The notes: a model not told the origin generated them from the letters alone. A DNA stretch of 64,000 nt from Candidatus Vicinibacter proximus (GCA_016713905.1 JADJOE010000002.1:464816-528815); one strand, 5' to 3'. Positions 27,352 to 36,203 are shown, numbered from the stretch's first letter. Numbers and translations are program-made.

Positions 27352-28626
27352 TCATTTCGTTAATTTTCTCGTTTCTAAGTCGCAGTCAAATTTAATTTCT
27401 TGTTTGATTTTGTCTGTCAATACTTTGTTCTCAATAAGAATTTCTACTATGCCTTTTCTGTGAATTGCACAATTCATTTTATTGTATAAAATTTCAAGTG
27501 GTTCTTTACATTCTTTTGTCTTGTTGGCTTTGTAGATATACGAGTATATTCCTGCTAATTGCTCAATTTTATGTTCGCTTTTTGTCTTATTTGCAGTTTC
27601 GCTTAATAGCTTGAAGTCCCCATTTTTGTAGTTAGAAACTAAAATTTCTAAATAGTCAATCGGATTTTTAGAGTTTTGTATTTTGTCCAAAGCAAAGTTT
27701 CTAATGTCTTTGCTTTTCAAATGTTTTAATGCGTAAATAGCATATTCAACTATTCTGTTTTTACTTGTCGGCTTTTGCTTTGCCAAGTCTAAAATTATTT
27801 GACTATCGTAAGGAAATTTGTAAAAATCAAAAATATCTAGCAGTCTTTCAATATTTGATTTATCCGTTTCGCTAATGAGTTGTGTGGCAACTAGATTTAT
27901 TTCTTCGTCTGTTAAGTTTCTTTTTCGTCTGAATGAGATAAATGGTTTACTGTTCAGTATTTCATCAATAATGTCTTTGTATTTTGTTGGTTTTGTTTTG
28001 TGCTTTTCTTGACTTGCTTTTGTTCGTTTTATATTGTCAAGATAAATGCGAATGAACTTGTTCGTCCTGGCTTTCTTTTTAAGTTCTTCGTAAACTTTTA
28101 TGCTTTCGTTTTCTTCCTGAAAACGCCTAATTATCCAATCGTCTTGCCAATCGTCAGGATTTTGTTCAATGTATCTTCCGAATTTTTCGCTTACATAAAA
28201 CAGTCCGTTTAAACCGTCTAGTTCTAATATTTCATAAGCTCCAACCCAATCCGAACCTTCAATCGGGTTGATTAAAAATCTGTCATAAATTGCTTGCTTT
28301 AATTCGGTGTCGTTTTGTTGAGCATAAAGTTTGGCAATGGCAATTAAATGTGTCAAATTCCAAGTGTTATCTTGCTCAGTTGCTAAACCTTGTAAAACAG
28401 CCTTCCGAATTTTGTCCTTCTGGTTTGAGATAGAGATTATGTCAAAAATATATTTTGCTCTGTCATCTTCACTTTGTCCGTCATAAGCGTAAATATTCAG
28501 AGCACCTTTGATAATGTGATTTGAAAAGTCAATTATCGGATTGTCTTTCACTAATAAATACGCTTCGCCTGTCCCACGTTTTAGTGAGTTGAAAAATTGT
28601 CGTTTTATGTTTGATGTGTCGGTCAT
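27352..28626 (-). CDS. Helical-repeat protein of unknown function
   Basis: The protein is 424 aa, cytosolic, almost wholly alpha-helical and charged, without signal or membrane segment. Segments such as ILDLAKQKPTSKNRIVEYAI and YALKHLKSKDIRNFALDKIQ give a HEAT/ARM-like impression. Family not recognised. A scaffold or defence accessory role is conceivable, but nothing in the sequence proves it. It fills a single-gene cassette. Confidence 0.7.
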   Translation of the reverse strand: MTDTSNIKRQFFNSLKRGTGEAYLLVKDNPIIDFSNHIIKGALNIYAYDGQSEDDRAKYIFDIISISNQKDKIRKAVLQGLATEQDNTWNLTHLIAIAKLYAQQNDTELKQAIYDRFLINPIEGSDWVGAYEILELDGLNGLFYVSEKFGRYIEQNPDDWQDDWIIRRFQEENESIKVYEELKKKARTNKFIRIYLDNIKRTKASQEKHKTKPTKYKDIIDEILNSKPFISFRRKRNLTDEEINLVATQLISETDKSNIERLLDIFDFYKFPYDSQIILDLAKQKPTSKNRIVEYAIYALKHLKSKDIRNFALDKIQNSKNPIDYLEILVSNYKNGDFKLLSETANKTKSEHKIEQLAGIYSYIYKANKTKECKEPLEILYNKMNCAIHRKGIVEILIENKVLTDKIKQEIKFDCDLETRKLTK

Positions 28627-28636
28627 TTAAAATGGC

Positions 28637-28768
28637 AGGTAACGGTTTGCAGATTTGCGATGGGCGGGATTTTTATCACTAATTTTTATGCGGAGCACAA
28701 AACTTTCGGCTACCACTAAACTGTCTGCGGAGCACGAAACCCCGCCTATTGCAAATATGCTGTTAGTG
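28637..28768 (-). other. attC-26
   Basis: Left core AGGTAAC; right core GTTAGTG. The arms GCAGATTTGCGATGGGCGGG and CCCGCCTATTGCAAATATGC form the stem. The body is the same as in attC-33 and attC-45, which precede copies of the same gene. Confidence 0.92.
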
Positions 28769-28789
28769 GCTGCCGTTCTATGTCGTCCG

Positions 28790-29467
28790 CTATTTATTTT
28801 TCATCCAGTAGTCTGCATATTCAATTACTTTTTTGTCGAGTGTGTCATTTGCTTGTTGTCTAAAAGTAGAAATAATTTTCCTTGTTTCGTCTGTGCCAAA
28901 TGAAGTTAATGCTTTAAATGCGTCTGCTCTAAAGACATCTATTTCACTTTTGTCAAGTAGGATTTTGGTAAGCGTTGGGGTCGCTGGTGCATATTTTATT
29001 TTTTCAAGTCCACCGATAGCATAACGTCTATATTTCATTTCTTTGTCAGCAATATTTTCAGTTACAATTGGTCCGATTTGATAGCCTGCTTCTAGTATTG
29101 GTCTGTCGATATACTCTTCTGAAACAGATTGGTTATGAAAAACTGAATAATAATGAAAAGCACATTTTTTGTCAACCACTTGTCCTACTAAAAAGTAAAA
29201 TGCTATTGCAAAAAGTGCTGTAATAGCAGTCGTCTTGTAGTTCTTGCTCAGCAATTGTCTAACTGCAAAAACTGTCACGTTTGAAACAACTAACCAAAAA
29301 AGAGTTTTGTAGTAAAAAATTAAATTGAGAGCAATGTCAAGCATTAAAGTTTCTTTCCCTTTTGGAAACCAGGCATAATTGTCTGTCCCTGTCAGAAACC
29401 ACCAAAGTCCAACCACAAAAATTGAGATCAAAATGTAAGATAATATTTTCTTGATTGCTGTCGTCAT
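28790..29467 (-). CDS. Membrane protein with HEAT-like C-terminus (copy 1 of 3)
   Basis: The protein is 225 aa. Three hydrophobic helices lie at the start (SYILISIFVVGLWWFLTG; MLDIALNLIFYYKTLFWLVV; AITALFAIAFYFLVGQVV). A soluble part follows with GGLEKIKYAPATPTLTKILL and FRADAFKALTSFGTDETRKI, which resembles a HEAT repeat. Copies with the same sequence by eye are at 34703-35380 and 49654-50331, each with its own attC. The start codon lies in the conserved leader: the ACGAC motif encodes the first residues (M-T-T). Function unknown. Confidence 0.78.
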   Translation of the reverse strand: MTTAIKKILSYILISIFVVGLWWFLTGTDNYAWFPKGKETLMLDIALNLIFYYKTLFWLVVSNVTVFAVRQLLSKNYKTTAITALFAIAFYFLVGQVVDKKCAFHYYSVFHNQSVSEEYIDRPILEAGYQIGPIVTENIADKEMKYRRYAIGGLEKIKYAPATPTLTKILLDKSEIDVFRADAFKALTSFGTDETRKIISTFRQQANDTLDKKVIEYADYWMKNK

Positions 29468-29475
29468 ACGGTTGC

Positions 29476-29607
29476 CACTAACGGATCGCAGATTTGCGAT
29501 GGGCGGGTTTTCCAGCACAAATGCTTATTCGAAGATACAAATTTTCTGTAACCACAAAACTGTCTCCGGAGCTCGAAACCCCGCCTATTGCAAATGTGCT
29601 GTTATGG
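29476..29607 (-). other. attC-27
   Basis: Left core CACTAAC; right core GTTATGG. The arms GCAGATTTGCGATGGGCGGG and CCCGCCTATTGCAAATGTGC form the stem. The right end pairs with attC-28. Confidence 0.92.
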
Positions 29608-29616
29608 GCTGCTTTT

Positions 29617-30171
29617 CTATTCTTCGTCATTTATTTCTTGCTTAAAGGTCAGCTTTCTATTTGTCAAGTCAAAGTAATGGTGAAAGTCAATTGTCCAGTC
29701 AGTATCAGGTTTACTAATTACTCCAAAAAGTTCTATTTTGTCTTTGTCTAACTTGTTAAACCAATAATTGTGGAAAATTGCAATATCCATAAAACCCTTG
29801 TCACTATACTTTGAAAACTGCTCTTTTCTGAAAACGGTGTCCAAAAGTATTTGCGACTTTTGTTTAATTGTCAATGCTATTTCTGCATCTCTATACTTGT
29901 CGATTTGCTTTTTACCGTTGTCTTCATATTCATTTACTACATAGCTGTCAAGGTCTATCCGTATGATTGTAACTTGCAATTGTTTGTCGGCTATTAATGT
30001 GTCGAATTTTTCAGTTGCTTTAGTCTCTGGAAGAAATCTTTCTGAATTGATATTTGTTAAAGAAACTGTTGAACTGTCGGCAGTTTCAACGTCTGTCGAT
30101 TTCTTGTCTGTATTTGTATTACAAGCAATAAGTAAAAGTGTCAATGTTGAAATTATTATGCTGTTTCTCAT
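29617..30171 (-). CDS. Small lipoprotein of unknown function (copy 1 of 2)
   Basis: The start at MRNSIIISTLTLLLIACNTN gives a lipobox (Cys 17). A longer in-frame reading goes through attC. The mature part of about 168 residues is charged with beta-rich sections (VTIIRIDLDSYVVNEYEDNG, IAIFHNYWFNKLDKDKIELF, WTIDFHHYFDLTNRKL). No family recognised. A second copy at 37265-37819 has the same sequence by eye. Confidence 0.75.
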   Translation of the reverse strand: MRNSIIISTLTLLLIACNTNTDKKSTDVETADSSTVSLTNINSERFLPETKATEKFDTLIADKQLQVTIIRIDLDSYVVNEYEDNGKKQIDKYRDAEIALTIKQKSQILLDTVFRKEQFSKYSDKGFMDIAIFHNYWFNKLDKDKIELFGVISKPDTDWTIDFHHYFDLTNRKLTFKQEINDEE

Positions 30172-30194
30172 TTGTGTCGACTGTCTAAAGTTGC

Positions 30195-30326
30195 CCATAA
30201 CGGTTCCGGGCTTTGCGTTCGGGCGGGTTTCGGAGAACAAAACTGTCAACCAGCACGAAACTTGAATAGAAGCACAAAACTCCAAGTTTGCACGCCACCA
30301 CGCCTGACGCAAAACCCGTGTTATAT
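30195..30326 (-). other. attC-28
   Basis: Left core CCATAAC; right core GTTATAT. The arms GGTTCCGGGCTTTGCGTTCG and CCTGACGCAAAACCCG form the stem. It provides the stop codon of the next gene. Confidence 0.9.
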
Positions 30327-31295
30327 GCCGCTTTTCTTTTCATTTTCAGCGTTTCTCTTTATGTGTGTCAAAACTCGTTCGTGTATGTTGTGAATGATAT
30401 GGTCACTCCAAATTTGCCAATAAAATGTCGGTCTTATGTTGTGATAATACCAAGTTGTGCCTTCTAAAAGCGTGTTTCCGTTTGGCAATTCTGTCAGTTT
30501 GAATTGTCCTTGTTTAGAAACAAAATAGTCGTGTAAGTGAGGAGCGTCAATGTCCCAAAAACTTAATTCTTTCATTGGTTCGGGTTGTTCTACTACGTCA
30601 AATTTTAAAAGTCGTGGTTCGTCCCAAACGGTTATTGGTTCTACAAAACTTCCTGTCGTGAAGTTGCAATGTCTAACCGCTCCAACTCCTGTTCCTTCAA
30701 TTTTTGCGTTTATTGGATATGCAATTCCAGTCTTAAAAATAAATTCGGTCGGCTCGTCAAGTTGCGGAAACTCAACAACGTTTTTCCAAACTGTCTGAGG
30801 GTCTGCGTTAATCTCTATTGAAGTTACAACCGAAGTCAAAGTCGGTTCGTTGTCTTTTTCTATAAACGCCATTGTCGGAATGATACCGATTAAAATTAGC
30901 ATTGTCGTTGGTGCGTTGTTTGGTGTCTTGTTGACTATTGCATAGCCAATTAAACTCCCAACCCAAGTCAACAAAAGTCCAATTGGTGCAGCCATTGCAA
31001 TGCAGATTACACCTTCAATTGCAAACACTAAAAGTCCTGCCGTAAAAATTCCAAGTGTCAAAAAGCCAATTTGCCACGCTTCCTTTTTTGTTATCTCTTT
31101 TTTCAGTCCGTATAAAATTGTCGAACCCGCACCAATCAATAGAGGTGTTAAAATAAACAAGGCAATTCCATATTGTCCAATTCCGTAAATGCCCCAAATT
31201 GTCAAAAGTCCTGAAATGATAACAGTCAGTCCGACCGAAATCCATTTTCGTTTTTTGTCGTCAGTTGGCAATATATTTTCTATTTGTTCTTTCAT
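30321..31295 (-). CDS. Membrane-anchored SRPBCC-domain protein
   Basis: The protein is 324 aa. The first half has four to five hydrophobic helices (WISVGLTVIISGLLTIWGIY, ALFILTPLLIGAGSTILYGL, IGFLTLGIFTAGLLVFAIEG, IGLLLTWVGSLIGYAIV). The C-terminal about 160 residues form a SRPBCC helix-grip domain (SIEINADPQTVWKNVVEFPQ, FVEPITVWDEPRLLKFDVVE, WSDHIIHNIHERVLTHIKRN). The fusion of a membrane sensor-like part with a ligand-binding domain is notable. Role unknown. The TAA lies in the attC right core. Confidence 0.8.
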   Translation of the reverse strand: MKEQIENILPTDDKKRKWISVGLTVIISGLLTIWGIYGIGQYGIALFILTPLLIGAGSTILYGLKKEITKKEAWQIGFLTLGIFTAGLLVFAIEGVICIAMAAPIGLLLTWVGSLIGYAIVNKTPNNAPTTMLILIGIIPTMAFIEKDNEPTLTSVVTSIEINADPQTVWKNVVEFPQLDEPTEFIFKTGIAYPINAKIEGTGVGAVRHCNFTTGSFVEPITVWDEPRLLKFDVVEQPEPMKELSFWDIDAPHLHDYFVSKQGQFKLTELPNGNTLLEGTTWYYHNIRPTFYWQIWSDHIIHNIHERVLTHIKRNAENEKKSGI

Positions 31296-31317
31296 TGTCG
31301 TGTCGTCCTAAAGTGGC

Positions 31318-31448
31318 ATATAACGTTCCGCAGATTTGCGATGGGCGGGTTCCCCAACACAAATGCCCATTCGAAGATACAAACTTTCTTGAAACCAAAA
31401 ACTTTTTCGGAGCACGAAAGCCCGCCTATTGCAAATGTGCTGTTAGCG
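31318..31448 (-). other. attC-29
   Basis: Left core ATATAAC; right core GTTAGCG. The arms GCAGATTTGCGATGGGCGGG and CCCGCCTATTGCAAATGTGC form the stem. Confidence 0.92.
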
Positions 31449-31498
31449 GTTCGTTGGCCTTTCTCGTTTGTCATTGCCTTTGAATGTTCTTTGTCATG

Positions 31499-31918
31499 TC
31501 ACTCCCATTTTAAACAACTAATTGGCCAGTTGAATTCGCAACATACAGGCAGTCCATCTTTTTGTCCCGCTGTCCAGCCATTCATTGTCAAAAGTTTTTT
31601 CTTTAATTCGTCTTTACAAAATGAGGTCAAATTATGTTTTGGAAAAGTTGCGCCAATTACTTTTCCATTGCTGTCAATAGTCAAGATTATAATCAAACTT
31701 GCAATTATTTCGGTGTCACGCTTTATACAGTCACCAATAATTGGAACCAATTCTTTCATCAAATAGTCAGAAAGACCTTTAATGTCTTTGTCATATTTTG
31801 GCATTACTTCAACATAACTGTAAACAGTATCACATCCGTTACTCTGTCCAAAGGATTTTGTAACTGTCAATAGAAATACAACTGTCAATATTTTAAGAAA
31901 GTGTTTCAAGTTGTCCAT
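31499..31918 (-). CDS. TonB C-terminal-domain-like secreted protein
   Basis: The protein is 139 aa with a signal peptide (ILTVVFLLTVTKSFGQS). LIIILTIDSNGKVIGATFPK, then LLTMNGWTAGQKDGLPVCCE and a final strand FNWPIS follow the TonB C-terminal pattern (W-x-x-G-x-x-x-G-x-P-V) of Bacteroidota. It lacks a transmembrane anchor or Pro-rich linker. It is therefore a stand-alone periplasmic TonB-CTD protein rather than a full energy transducer. Two Cys pairs are present. Confidence 0.75.
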   Translation of the reverse strand: MDNLKHFLKILTVVFLLTVTKSFGQSNGCDTVYSYVEVMPKYDKDIKGLSDYLMKELVPIIGDCIKRDTEIIASLIIILTIDSNGKVIGATFPKHNLTSFCKDELKKKLLTMNGWTAGQKDGLPVCCEFNWPISCLKWE

Positions 31919-31977
31919 TTGTAATTATTGTATCTAATGTTCAATTGTCAAGTTGTTGGGGCGTTCGTTACAATGAC

Positions 31978-32107
31978 CGCTAACGCTTCGCGGGCAGGCC
32001 CAGTTCGGGATTGGTGATCGAAATCTTTCAGCCGACGACGAAGATACAAAGAAACGAAAAAGCTCAGCTTTCCAAAATACCCGAATTGCGCTTGTCCGCT
32101 GTTAGGT
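31978..32107 (-). other. attC-30
   Basis: Left core CGCTAAC; right core GTTAGGT. The arms GCTTCGCGGGCAGGCC and ACCCGAATTGCGCTTGTCC pair weakly. The right end pairs 9/9 with attC-31. Confidence 0.82.
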
Positions 32108-32115
32108 GCTGCTCT

Positions 32116-32889
32116 CTAGTACATTGTGTGACAGTCGCCAATTGCAAATCGAATCTTTGTGTCCAAACCAAATCCATCAATATCGGGATAAATGCTTCCT
32201 TCTCTAATTCCAAGAAAGTGAAGCGTTCGTTGTATTTCCTTTCCAACTTCCTGGCTAAATTCCAATTTATGAATCCACCTAGGATTTGTTTTTCCCTTTC
32301 CTTTTCGCTTTCCTTCAAATCCGATATCAAACTCTTCTCGTGGATCTTTGTGAATTGTGAATAAACCGCCTTGTCCGGCAATTCTATTCGTAATAACGGG
32401 AGTGTAAACTATCTTATAATCATCAGTTTCAAATGGATCAAGCGTCGTCGTATAAGCATCTAAGTAATTACAATCGTGCAAAAGATATATCGCTCCTCCA
32501 CTTGGGTTTAAAGGAAGTAATGTTCCATCATATTTAATTTTAGGCTCAGTGGCGAAAAATGCTGCGACTAATGGACTATAGGTCCAATCCAACAATCGAG
32601 TTGGTAAACTGTGATGCTGACCTAAAGCAAGCCAAACCCAATCATTATGAGGTATTTTTCGCAGTTCACCGTAAGTCTTATGTCTGTATAAACTCAATAA
32701 CTCCCTTTCATGTCTTACTAACTCCGATAATGGTTCATGTTGGAATTCCTTCAATCTTCCGACTGATGGAATTAATTTGTGATTCTTTCTATCAGTTACA
32801 CCTCGGAAAATTACGTGACCGCATTGATATTCTTCTTTTCTAAGAATTTTCAAAAGATGATCAAATGATTTTATTTCAATATTTTCCAT
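32116..32889 (-). CDS. FRG-domain protein, probable phage-defence factor
   Basis: The protein is 257 aa. It shows the FRG signature: GHVIFRGVTDRKNHKLIPSV near residues 24-43 (F-R-G), then GQHHSLPTRLLDWTYSPLVA and AFFATEP near 90-115. Established knowledge: FRG domains occur in toxins and anti-phage systems and are thought to be nucleotide- or RNA-directed; the exact reaction is not settled. The C-terminal part carries GGLFTIHKDP and a winged extension. Single-gene cassette, intact, no signal peptide. Confidence 0.85.
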   Translation of the reverse strand: MENIEIKSFDHLLKILRKEEYQCGHVIFRGVTDRKNHKLIPSVGRLKEFQHEPLSELVRHERELLSLYRHKTYGELRKIPHNDWVWLALGQHHSLPTRLLDWTYSPLVAAFFATEPKIKYDGTLLPLNPSGGAIYLLHDCNYLDAYTTTLDPFETDDYKIVYTPVITNRIAGQGGLFTIHKDPREEFDIGFEGKRKGKGKTNPRWIHKLEFSQEVGKEIQRTLHFLGIREGSIYPDIDGFGLDTKIRFAIGDCHTMY

Positions 32890-32945
32890 ATTCCGAGATG
32901 TTTTAAAAAATGCTTACTTAAAAGAAAATACTTATAAAGAGTTGC

Positions 32946-33013
32946 ACCTAACGTTTGGCATATGCGGCGGCCTGACCGAATGGGAAGGCTGATCGTCATA
33001 TGCATTGTTATGT
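32946..33013 (-). other. attC-31, short form
   Basis: Left core ACCTAAC; right core GTTATGT. The body is identical to attC-24, as expected for a duplicate of the same cassette. Confidence 0.9.
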
Positions 33014-33026
33014 AGCGTATTTCCAT

Positions 33027-33674
33027 TTATAAATTCATTGCTAATATTACCCCTAGTCCAAAATAATGATTGTTTCGAGGCACATCTCTTACAACTTTGT
33101 TAATTCCATAGTATCCTTTCAATCCTGTTGAAAATGATTTACTACCAATTGAAATTTGCCTTGCGACACTTAATGACAATGGGATTGAAAGTTTATTAAA
33201 TTCGCCAGAAATTAAGGTTTCATCTCGCGTTTCCTTTTCTGTTTCACCGTTTGTAAATTTCGTTATTTGTCTTGTATTATTTGATATATTAACTCCAAGT
33301 CCAATTTCAGGTAAGAAATAAAACTTCCCAAATTTGATTATCACCCCAATTGGAATGAAAAGATAATTATAATTATGAATGAATTTTACTTCTTCAATTC
33401 CCTGCTGTCCTCCAATTTCAGATTTTTCTAACTCACCGGTATTGAGATATCCTAAACCTAATGATGGCTTAATCTTTCCTTTTGTATTATATTCAATTCT
33501 TATTAAAGCATTGTGACTTAATTTGTATTTTTCATTTGCCACTTCATCAGTAATTTTTGAACAATTCGGTGAGTATTCAATACTTAATAAGAATTTATTT
33601 TCTTGAGCAAGCAATCGTTGAGCTGAAAATATAGATAATACTGAAATCAGAATATTGATTGTGTTTCTTTTCAT
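33027..33674 (-). CDS. Outer-membrane beta-barrel protein (copy 2 of 2)
   Basis: The same 215-aa barrel protein as at 26540-27187, with no difference seen by eye in gene or leader. The neighbouring cassettes differ (FRG on the right; DUF5655 cassette on the left, where copy 1 has the truncated-T9SS group and the helical-repeat gene). This supports independent insertion of a duplicate cassette rather than a block duplication. Confidence 0.82.
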   Translation of the reverse strand: MKRNTINILISVLSIFSAQRLLAQENKFLLSIEYSPNCSKITDEVANEKYKLSHNALIRIEYNTKGKIKPSLGLGYLNTGELEKSEIGGQQGIEEVKFIHNYNYLFIPIGVIIKFGKFYFLPEIGLGVNISNNTRQITKFTNGETEKETRDETLISGEFNKLSIPLSLSVARQISIGSKSFSTGLKGYYGINKVVRDVPRNNHYFGLGVILAMNL

Positions 33675-33693
33675 TATTATATGTTTTTATGCT

Positions 33694-33826
33694 ACATAAC
33701 GGTTTGGGGCTTGACGCAGTGGGGGAATTAGAAGTGCAAATGTTCAATAAACCACAAAAGTTTAATAGAAGTACAAATGCTGAATTTACTACTTCTGCCC
33801 CCATTGCGTTCAAACCCCTGTTAGCA
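33694..33826 (-). other. attC-32
   Basis: Left core ACATAAC; right core GTTAGCA. The arms GGTTTGGGGCTTGACGCAGT and ATTGCGTTCAAACCCC form the stem. Identical body in attC-42 and attC-47. Confidence 0.92.
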
Positions 33827-33858
33827 GCTGCCCATTTTCTGTCTATTGTTTTCCGATT

Positions 33859-34155
33859 TTATTTTGCTAATAGTCCACATACAATTCCACCAATTAGTCC
33901 AAGTCCAAGTATTGGTGCATATTGTTTGGTTACAATAGCGTCTGGCAAACTCAAAACAAGTCCAACAAGACCACCTTTAAGCCAATTAGGAATTGGAAGT
34001 TCCATATTAAAAATAATAAAGCCAATTGCAAATCTGCTTATAAATGAAGCAGTCATTGCTCTTGTTTTGTCTTCAAATGTCATAAAGAACATTGGAATTA
34101 TTGAAACTATTCCAAAAATTGTTCCTGCAATAAGTCCTTTGATAATATTATTCAT
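33859..34155 (-). CDS. Small glycine-rich membrane protein (copy 1 of 3)
   Basis: The protein is 98 aa with three hydrophobic helices (IIKGLIAGTIFGIVSIIPMF, ASFISRFAIGFIIFNM, GGLVGLVLSLPDAIVTKQYA) and a C-terminal GLGLIGGIVCGLLAK. No family recognised. It begins 4 bases after the stop of the DUF5655 gene, so the two form a translationally linked pair in one cassette. The cassette occurs three times. Confidence 0.72.
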   Translation of the reverse strand: MNNIIKGLIAGTIFGIVSIIPMFFMTFEDKTRAMTASFISRFAIGFIIFNMELPIPNWLKGGLVGLVLSLPDAIVTKQYAPILGLGLIGGIVCGLLAK

Positions 34156-34159
34156 CTGT

Positions 34160-34504
34160 CTATTTTTTTAGTTCGTAGGCTTCTCTGAGCCAAGTTAATA
34201 ATTCCTTGTCTATGTCTTTGGTTTTTGTCAACTTGATTGTATGGTGAAAACGATTTGTAGAACCTTGTTCTATTTTTGATACTCTGTCGCTGGTCAGTTT
34301 GTAGTTTAAATGAACTTCAAGGTTAATATAGTCTTTACGAGTGTATACGCCTGCAAATCCAAATCTGTTTCCAAGATGAATGCTTGTCTTTTTCGGTTCA
34401 ACTTTTATTTGTCCGAATTTGTGTAGTTCAGTGATTAATTTCTCGTAAATGTCAGTTACGATTTGCTCTTTGTCTTTTAAATGGTCAAATTCTGTATATT
34501 CCAT
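34160..34504 (-). CDS. DUF5655 domain protein (copy 1 of 3)
   Basis: The protein is 114 aa. TDIYEKLITELHKFGQIKVE, IHLGNRFGFAGVYTRKDYIN and RFHHTIKLTKTKDIDKELLT match the DUF5655 domain, a small alpha/beta protein with a conserved late HH motif. Cytosolic; function unknown. First gene of its cassette, upstream of the small membrane protein. Position 6 is Phe here but Leu in copies 2 and 3, one of few differences among copies. Confidence 0.78.
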   Translation of the reverse strand: MEYTEFDHLKDKEQIVTDIYEKLITELHKFGQIKVEPKKTSIHLGNRFGFAGVYTRKDYINLEVHLNYKLTSDRVSKIEQGSTNRFHHTIKLTKTKDIDKELLTWLREAYELKK

Positions 34505-34549
34505 TTTATTGTCTGTTTGTAATTGTCGGTATACGTCTGTTTGGGTTGC

Positions 34550-34681
34550 TGCTAACGGTTTGCAGATTTGCGATGGGCGGGATTTTTATCACTAATTTTT
34601 ATGCGGAGCACAAAACTTTCGGCTACCACTAAACTGTCTGCGGAGCACGAAACCCCGCCTATTGCAAATATGCTGTTAGTG
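34550..34681 (-). other. attC-33
   Basis: Left core TGCTAAC; right core GTTAGTG. Body identical to attC-26. Confidence 0.92.
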
Positions 34682-34702
34682 GCTGCCGTTCTATGTCGTC
34701 CG

Positions 34703-35380
34703 CTATTTATTTTTCATCCAGTAGTCTGCATATTCAATTACTTTTTTGTCGAGTGTGTCATTTGCTTGTTGTCTAAAAGTAGAAATAATTTTCCTTGTTT
34801 CGTCTGTGCCAAATGAAGTTAATGCTTTAAATGCGTCTGCTCTAAAGACATCTATTTCACTTTTGTCAAGTAGGATTTTGGTAAGCGTTGGGGTCGCTGG
34901 TGCATATTTTATTTTTTCAAGTCCACCGATAGCATAACGTCTATATTTCATTTCTTTGTCAGCAATATTTTCAGTTACAATTGGTCCGATTTGATAGCCT
35001 GCTTCTAGTATTGGTCTGTCGATATACTCTTCTGAAACAGATTGGTTATGAAAAACTGAATAATAATGAAAAGCACATTTTTTGTCAACCACTTGTCCTA
35101 CTAAAAAGTAAAATGCTATTGCAAAAAGTGCTGTAATAGCAGTCGTCTTGTAGTTCTTGCTCAGCAATTGTCTAACTGCAAAAACTGTCACGTTTGAAAC
35201 AACTAACCAAAAAAGAGTTTTGTAGTAAAAAATTAAATTGAGAGCAATGTCAAGCATTAAAGTTTCTTTCCCTTTTGGAAACCAGGCATAATTGTCTGTC
35301 CCTGTCAGAAACCACCAAAGTCCAACCACAAAAATTGAGATCAAAATGTAAGATAATATTTTCTTGATTGCTGTCGTCAT
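34703..35380 (-). CDS. Membrane protein with HEAT-like C-terminus (copy 2 of 3)
   Basis: The same 225-aa protein as at 28790-29467, with identical sequence by eye from the attC to the cassette boundary. The left neighbour here is the EF-Tu-domain-like gene and the right neighbour is the DUF5655 cassette. No new feature in the copy. Confidence 0.78.
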   Translation of the reverse strand: MTTAIKKILSYILISIFVVGLWWFLTGTDNYAWFPKGKETLMLDIALNLIFYYKTLFWLVVSNVTVFAVRQLLSKNYKTTAITALFAIAFYFLVGQVVDKKCAFHYYSVFHNQSVSEEYIDRPILEAGYQIGPIVTENIADKEMKYRRYAIGGLEKIKYAPATPTLTKILLDKSEIDVFRADAFKALTSFGTDETRKIISTFRQQANDTLDKKVIEYADYWMKNK

Positions 35381-35388
35381 ACGGTTGC

Positions 35389-35520
35389 CACTAACGTTTT
35401 GGCGCTTGGCGAAGAAGCTGATTTCGAAGCCCTAAACTTTCTACCAGCACAGAACTTGATACGAAACACAAAGCTTCATTTAAGCATAGAAACCGCTTTT
35501 TTGCCAAACGCCTGTTACCT
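35389..35520 (-). other. attC-34
   Basis: Left core CACTAAC; right core GTTACCT. The arms TTTTGGCGCTTGGCGAAGAA and CTTTTTTGCCAAACGCC form the stem. It is a close relative of attC-25 with several substitutions in the loop and holds the next gene's stop codon. Confidence 0.9.
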
Positions 35521-36171
35521 GCTGGCTTTTTTGAGTTTCTCATTGATTATATGCTTAATTATTCCTGTTCCAATTACTGTTGCACCTTCTCTAAATTCAA
35601 ACTGCATTTTCTCTGACAGTCGGTTTGCGAAATGGTCAATAGCAAGAATTTTTATTTCTGCTTCAACTGTGTCACCTGGGAAAACAAGTTCTCTGTCAAT
35701 GAACGTTTGTTGTCCTGAAGTTTGCATTTCATCAAAGTCAAATTTCATTTGTGGTCTATAGCCCGTTTTAGCTGATGTTTTTCGTCCGCCTTGCTTTGTA
35801 GTCTTGTATGTCAATGTTGCAATAAAGTCTGCATTTGAATTTTCTAACTCAAACTTGTTGTTGTGAAAATATTCCCAAGCGAAAATTTCGATTTGTCCAC
35901 CTGTCAATATATTGCCGTTTTCATCTTCAATTTTATATGTTTCTTGTCGTTCTCCGATTTGCACTGCACCGTCAAGTCCCAACAAAGTTGTGTAAAATGC
36001 GTCTCTTAAAACCCCATTCAAAATTTGTCGAATATTCTCAGTTTTTTGTTCGTCAAGATGTAAGTCGACAATTAGTTTAGAAACGTCAGTCTCTTTGTCA
36101 AAACTTAAATATAGTTCGACAAGTGATTTTCGTTCTAAGTAAAAGTTTTTAACAAATTCTTCTCGTGTCAT
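35515..36171 (-). CDS. Protein with elongation factor Tu domain III-like C-terminus
   Basis: The protein is 218 aa from MTREEFVKNF; longer readings go through attC. Residues about 115-210 follow EF-Tu domain III along its length. FIATLTYKTTKQGGRKTSAK corresponds to the strand with the GGR turn. GYRPQMKFDF matches GYRPQFYF of EF-Tu. VFPGDTVEAEIKI matches the PGD turn, and MQFEFREGATVIGTGII matches FAIREGGRTVGAG. The N-terminal about 110 residues carry no GTPase domain and are not recognised. Established knowledge: domain III of EF-Tu binds tRNA, EF-Ts and, in the Lit system, the phage Gol peptide region. Whether this protein imitates EF-Tu is inference. The stop codon is in attC. Confidence 0.72.
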   Translation of the reverse strand: MTREEFVKNFYLERKSLVELYLSFDKETDVSKLIVDLHLDEQKTENIRQILNGVLRDAFYTTLLGLDGAVQIGERQETYKIEDENGNILTGGQIEIFAWEYFHNNKFELENSNADFIATLTYKTTKQGGRKTSAKTGYRPQMKFDFDEMQTSGQQTFIDRELVFPGDTVEAEIKILAIDHFANRLSEKMQFEFREGATVIGTGIIKHIINEKLKKASR

Positions 36172-36203
36172 TTTTTTTTGTTGTGTCGTTCTGTTAAGCT
36201 TGC

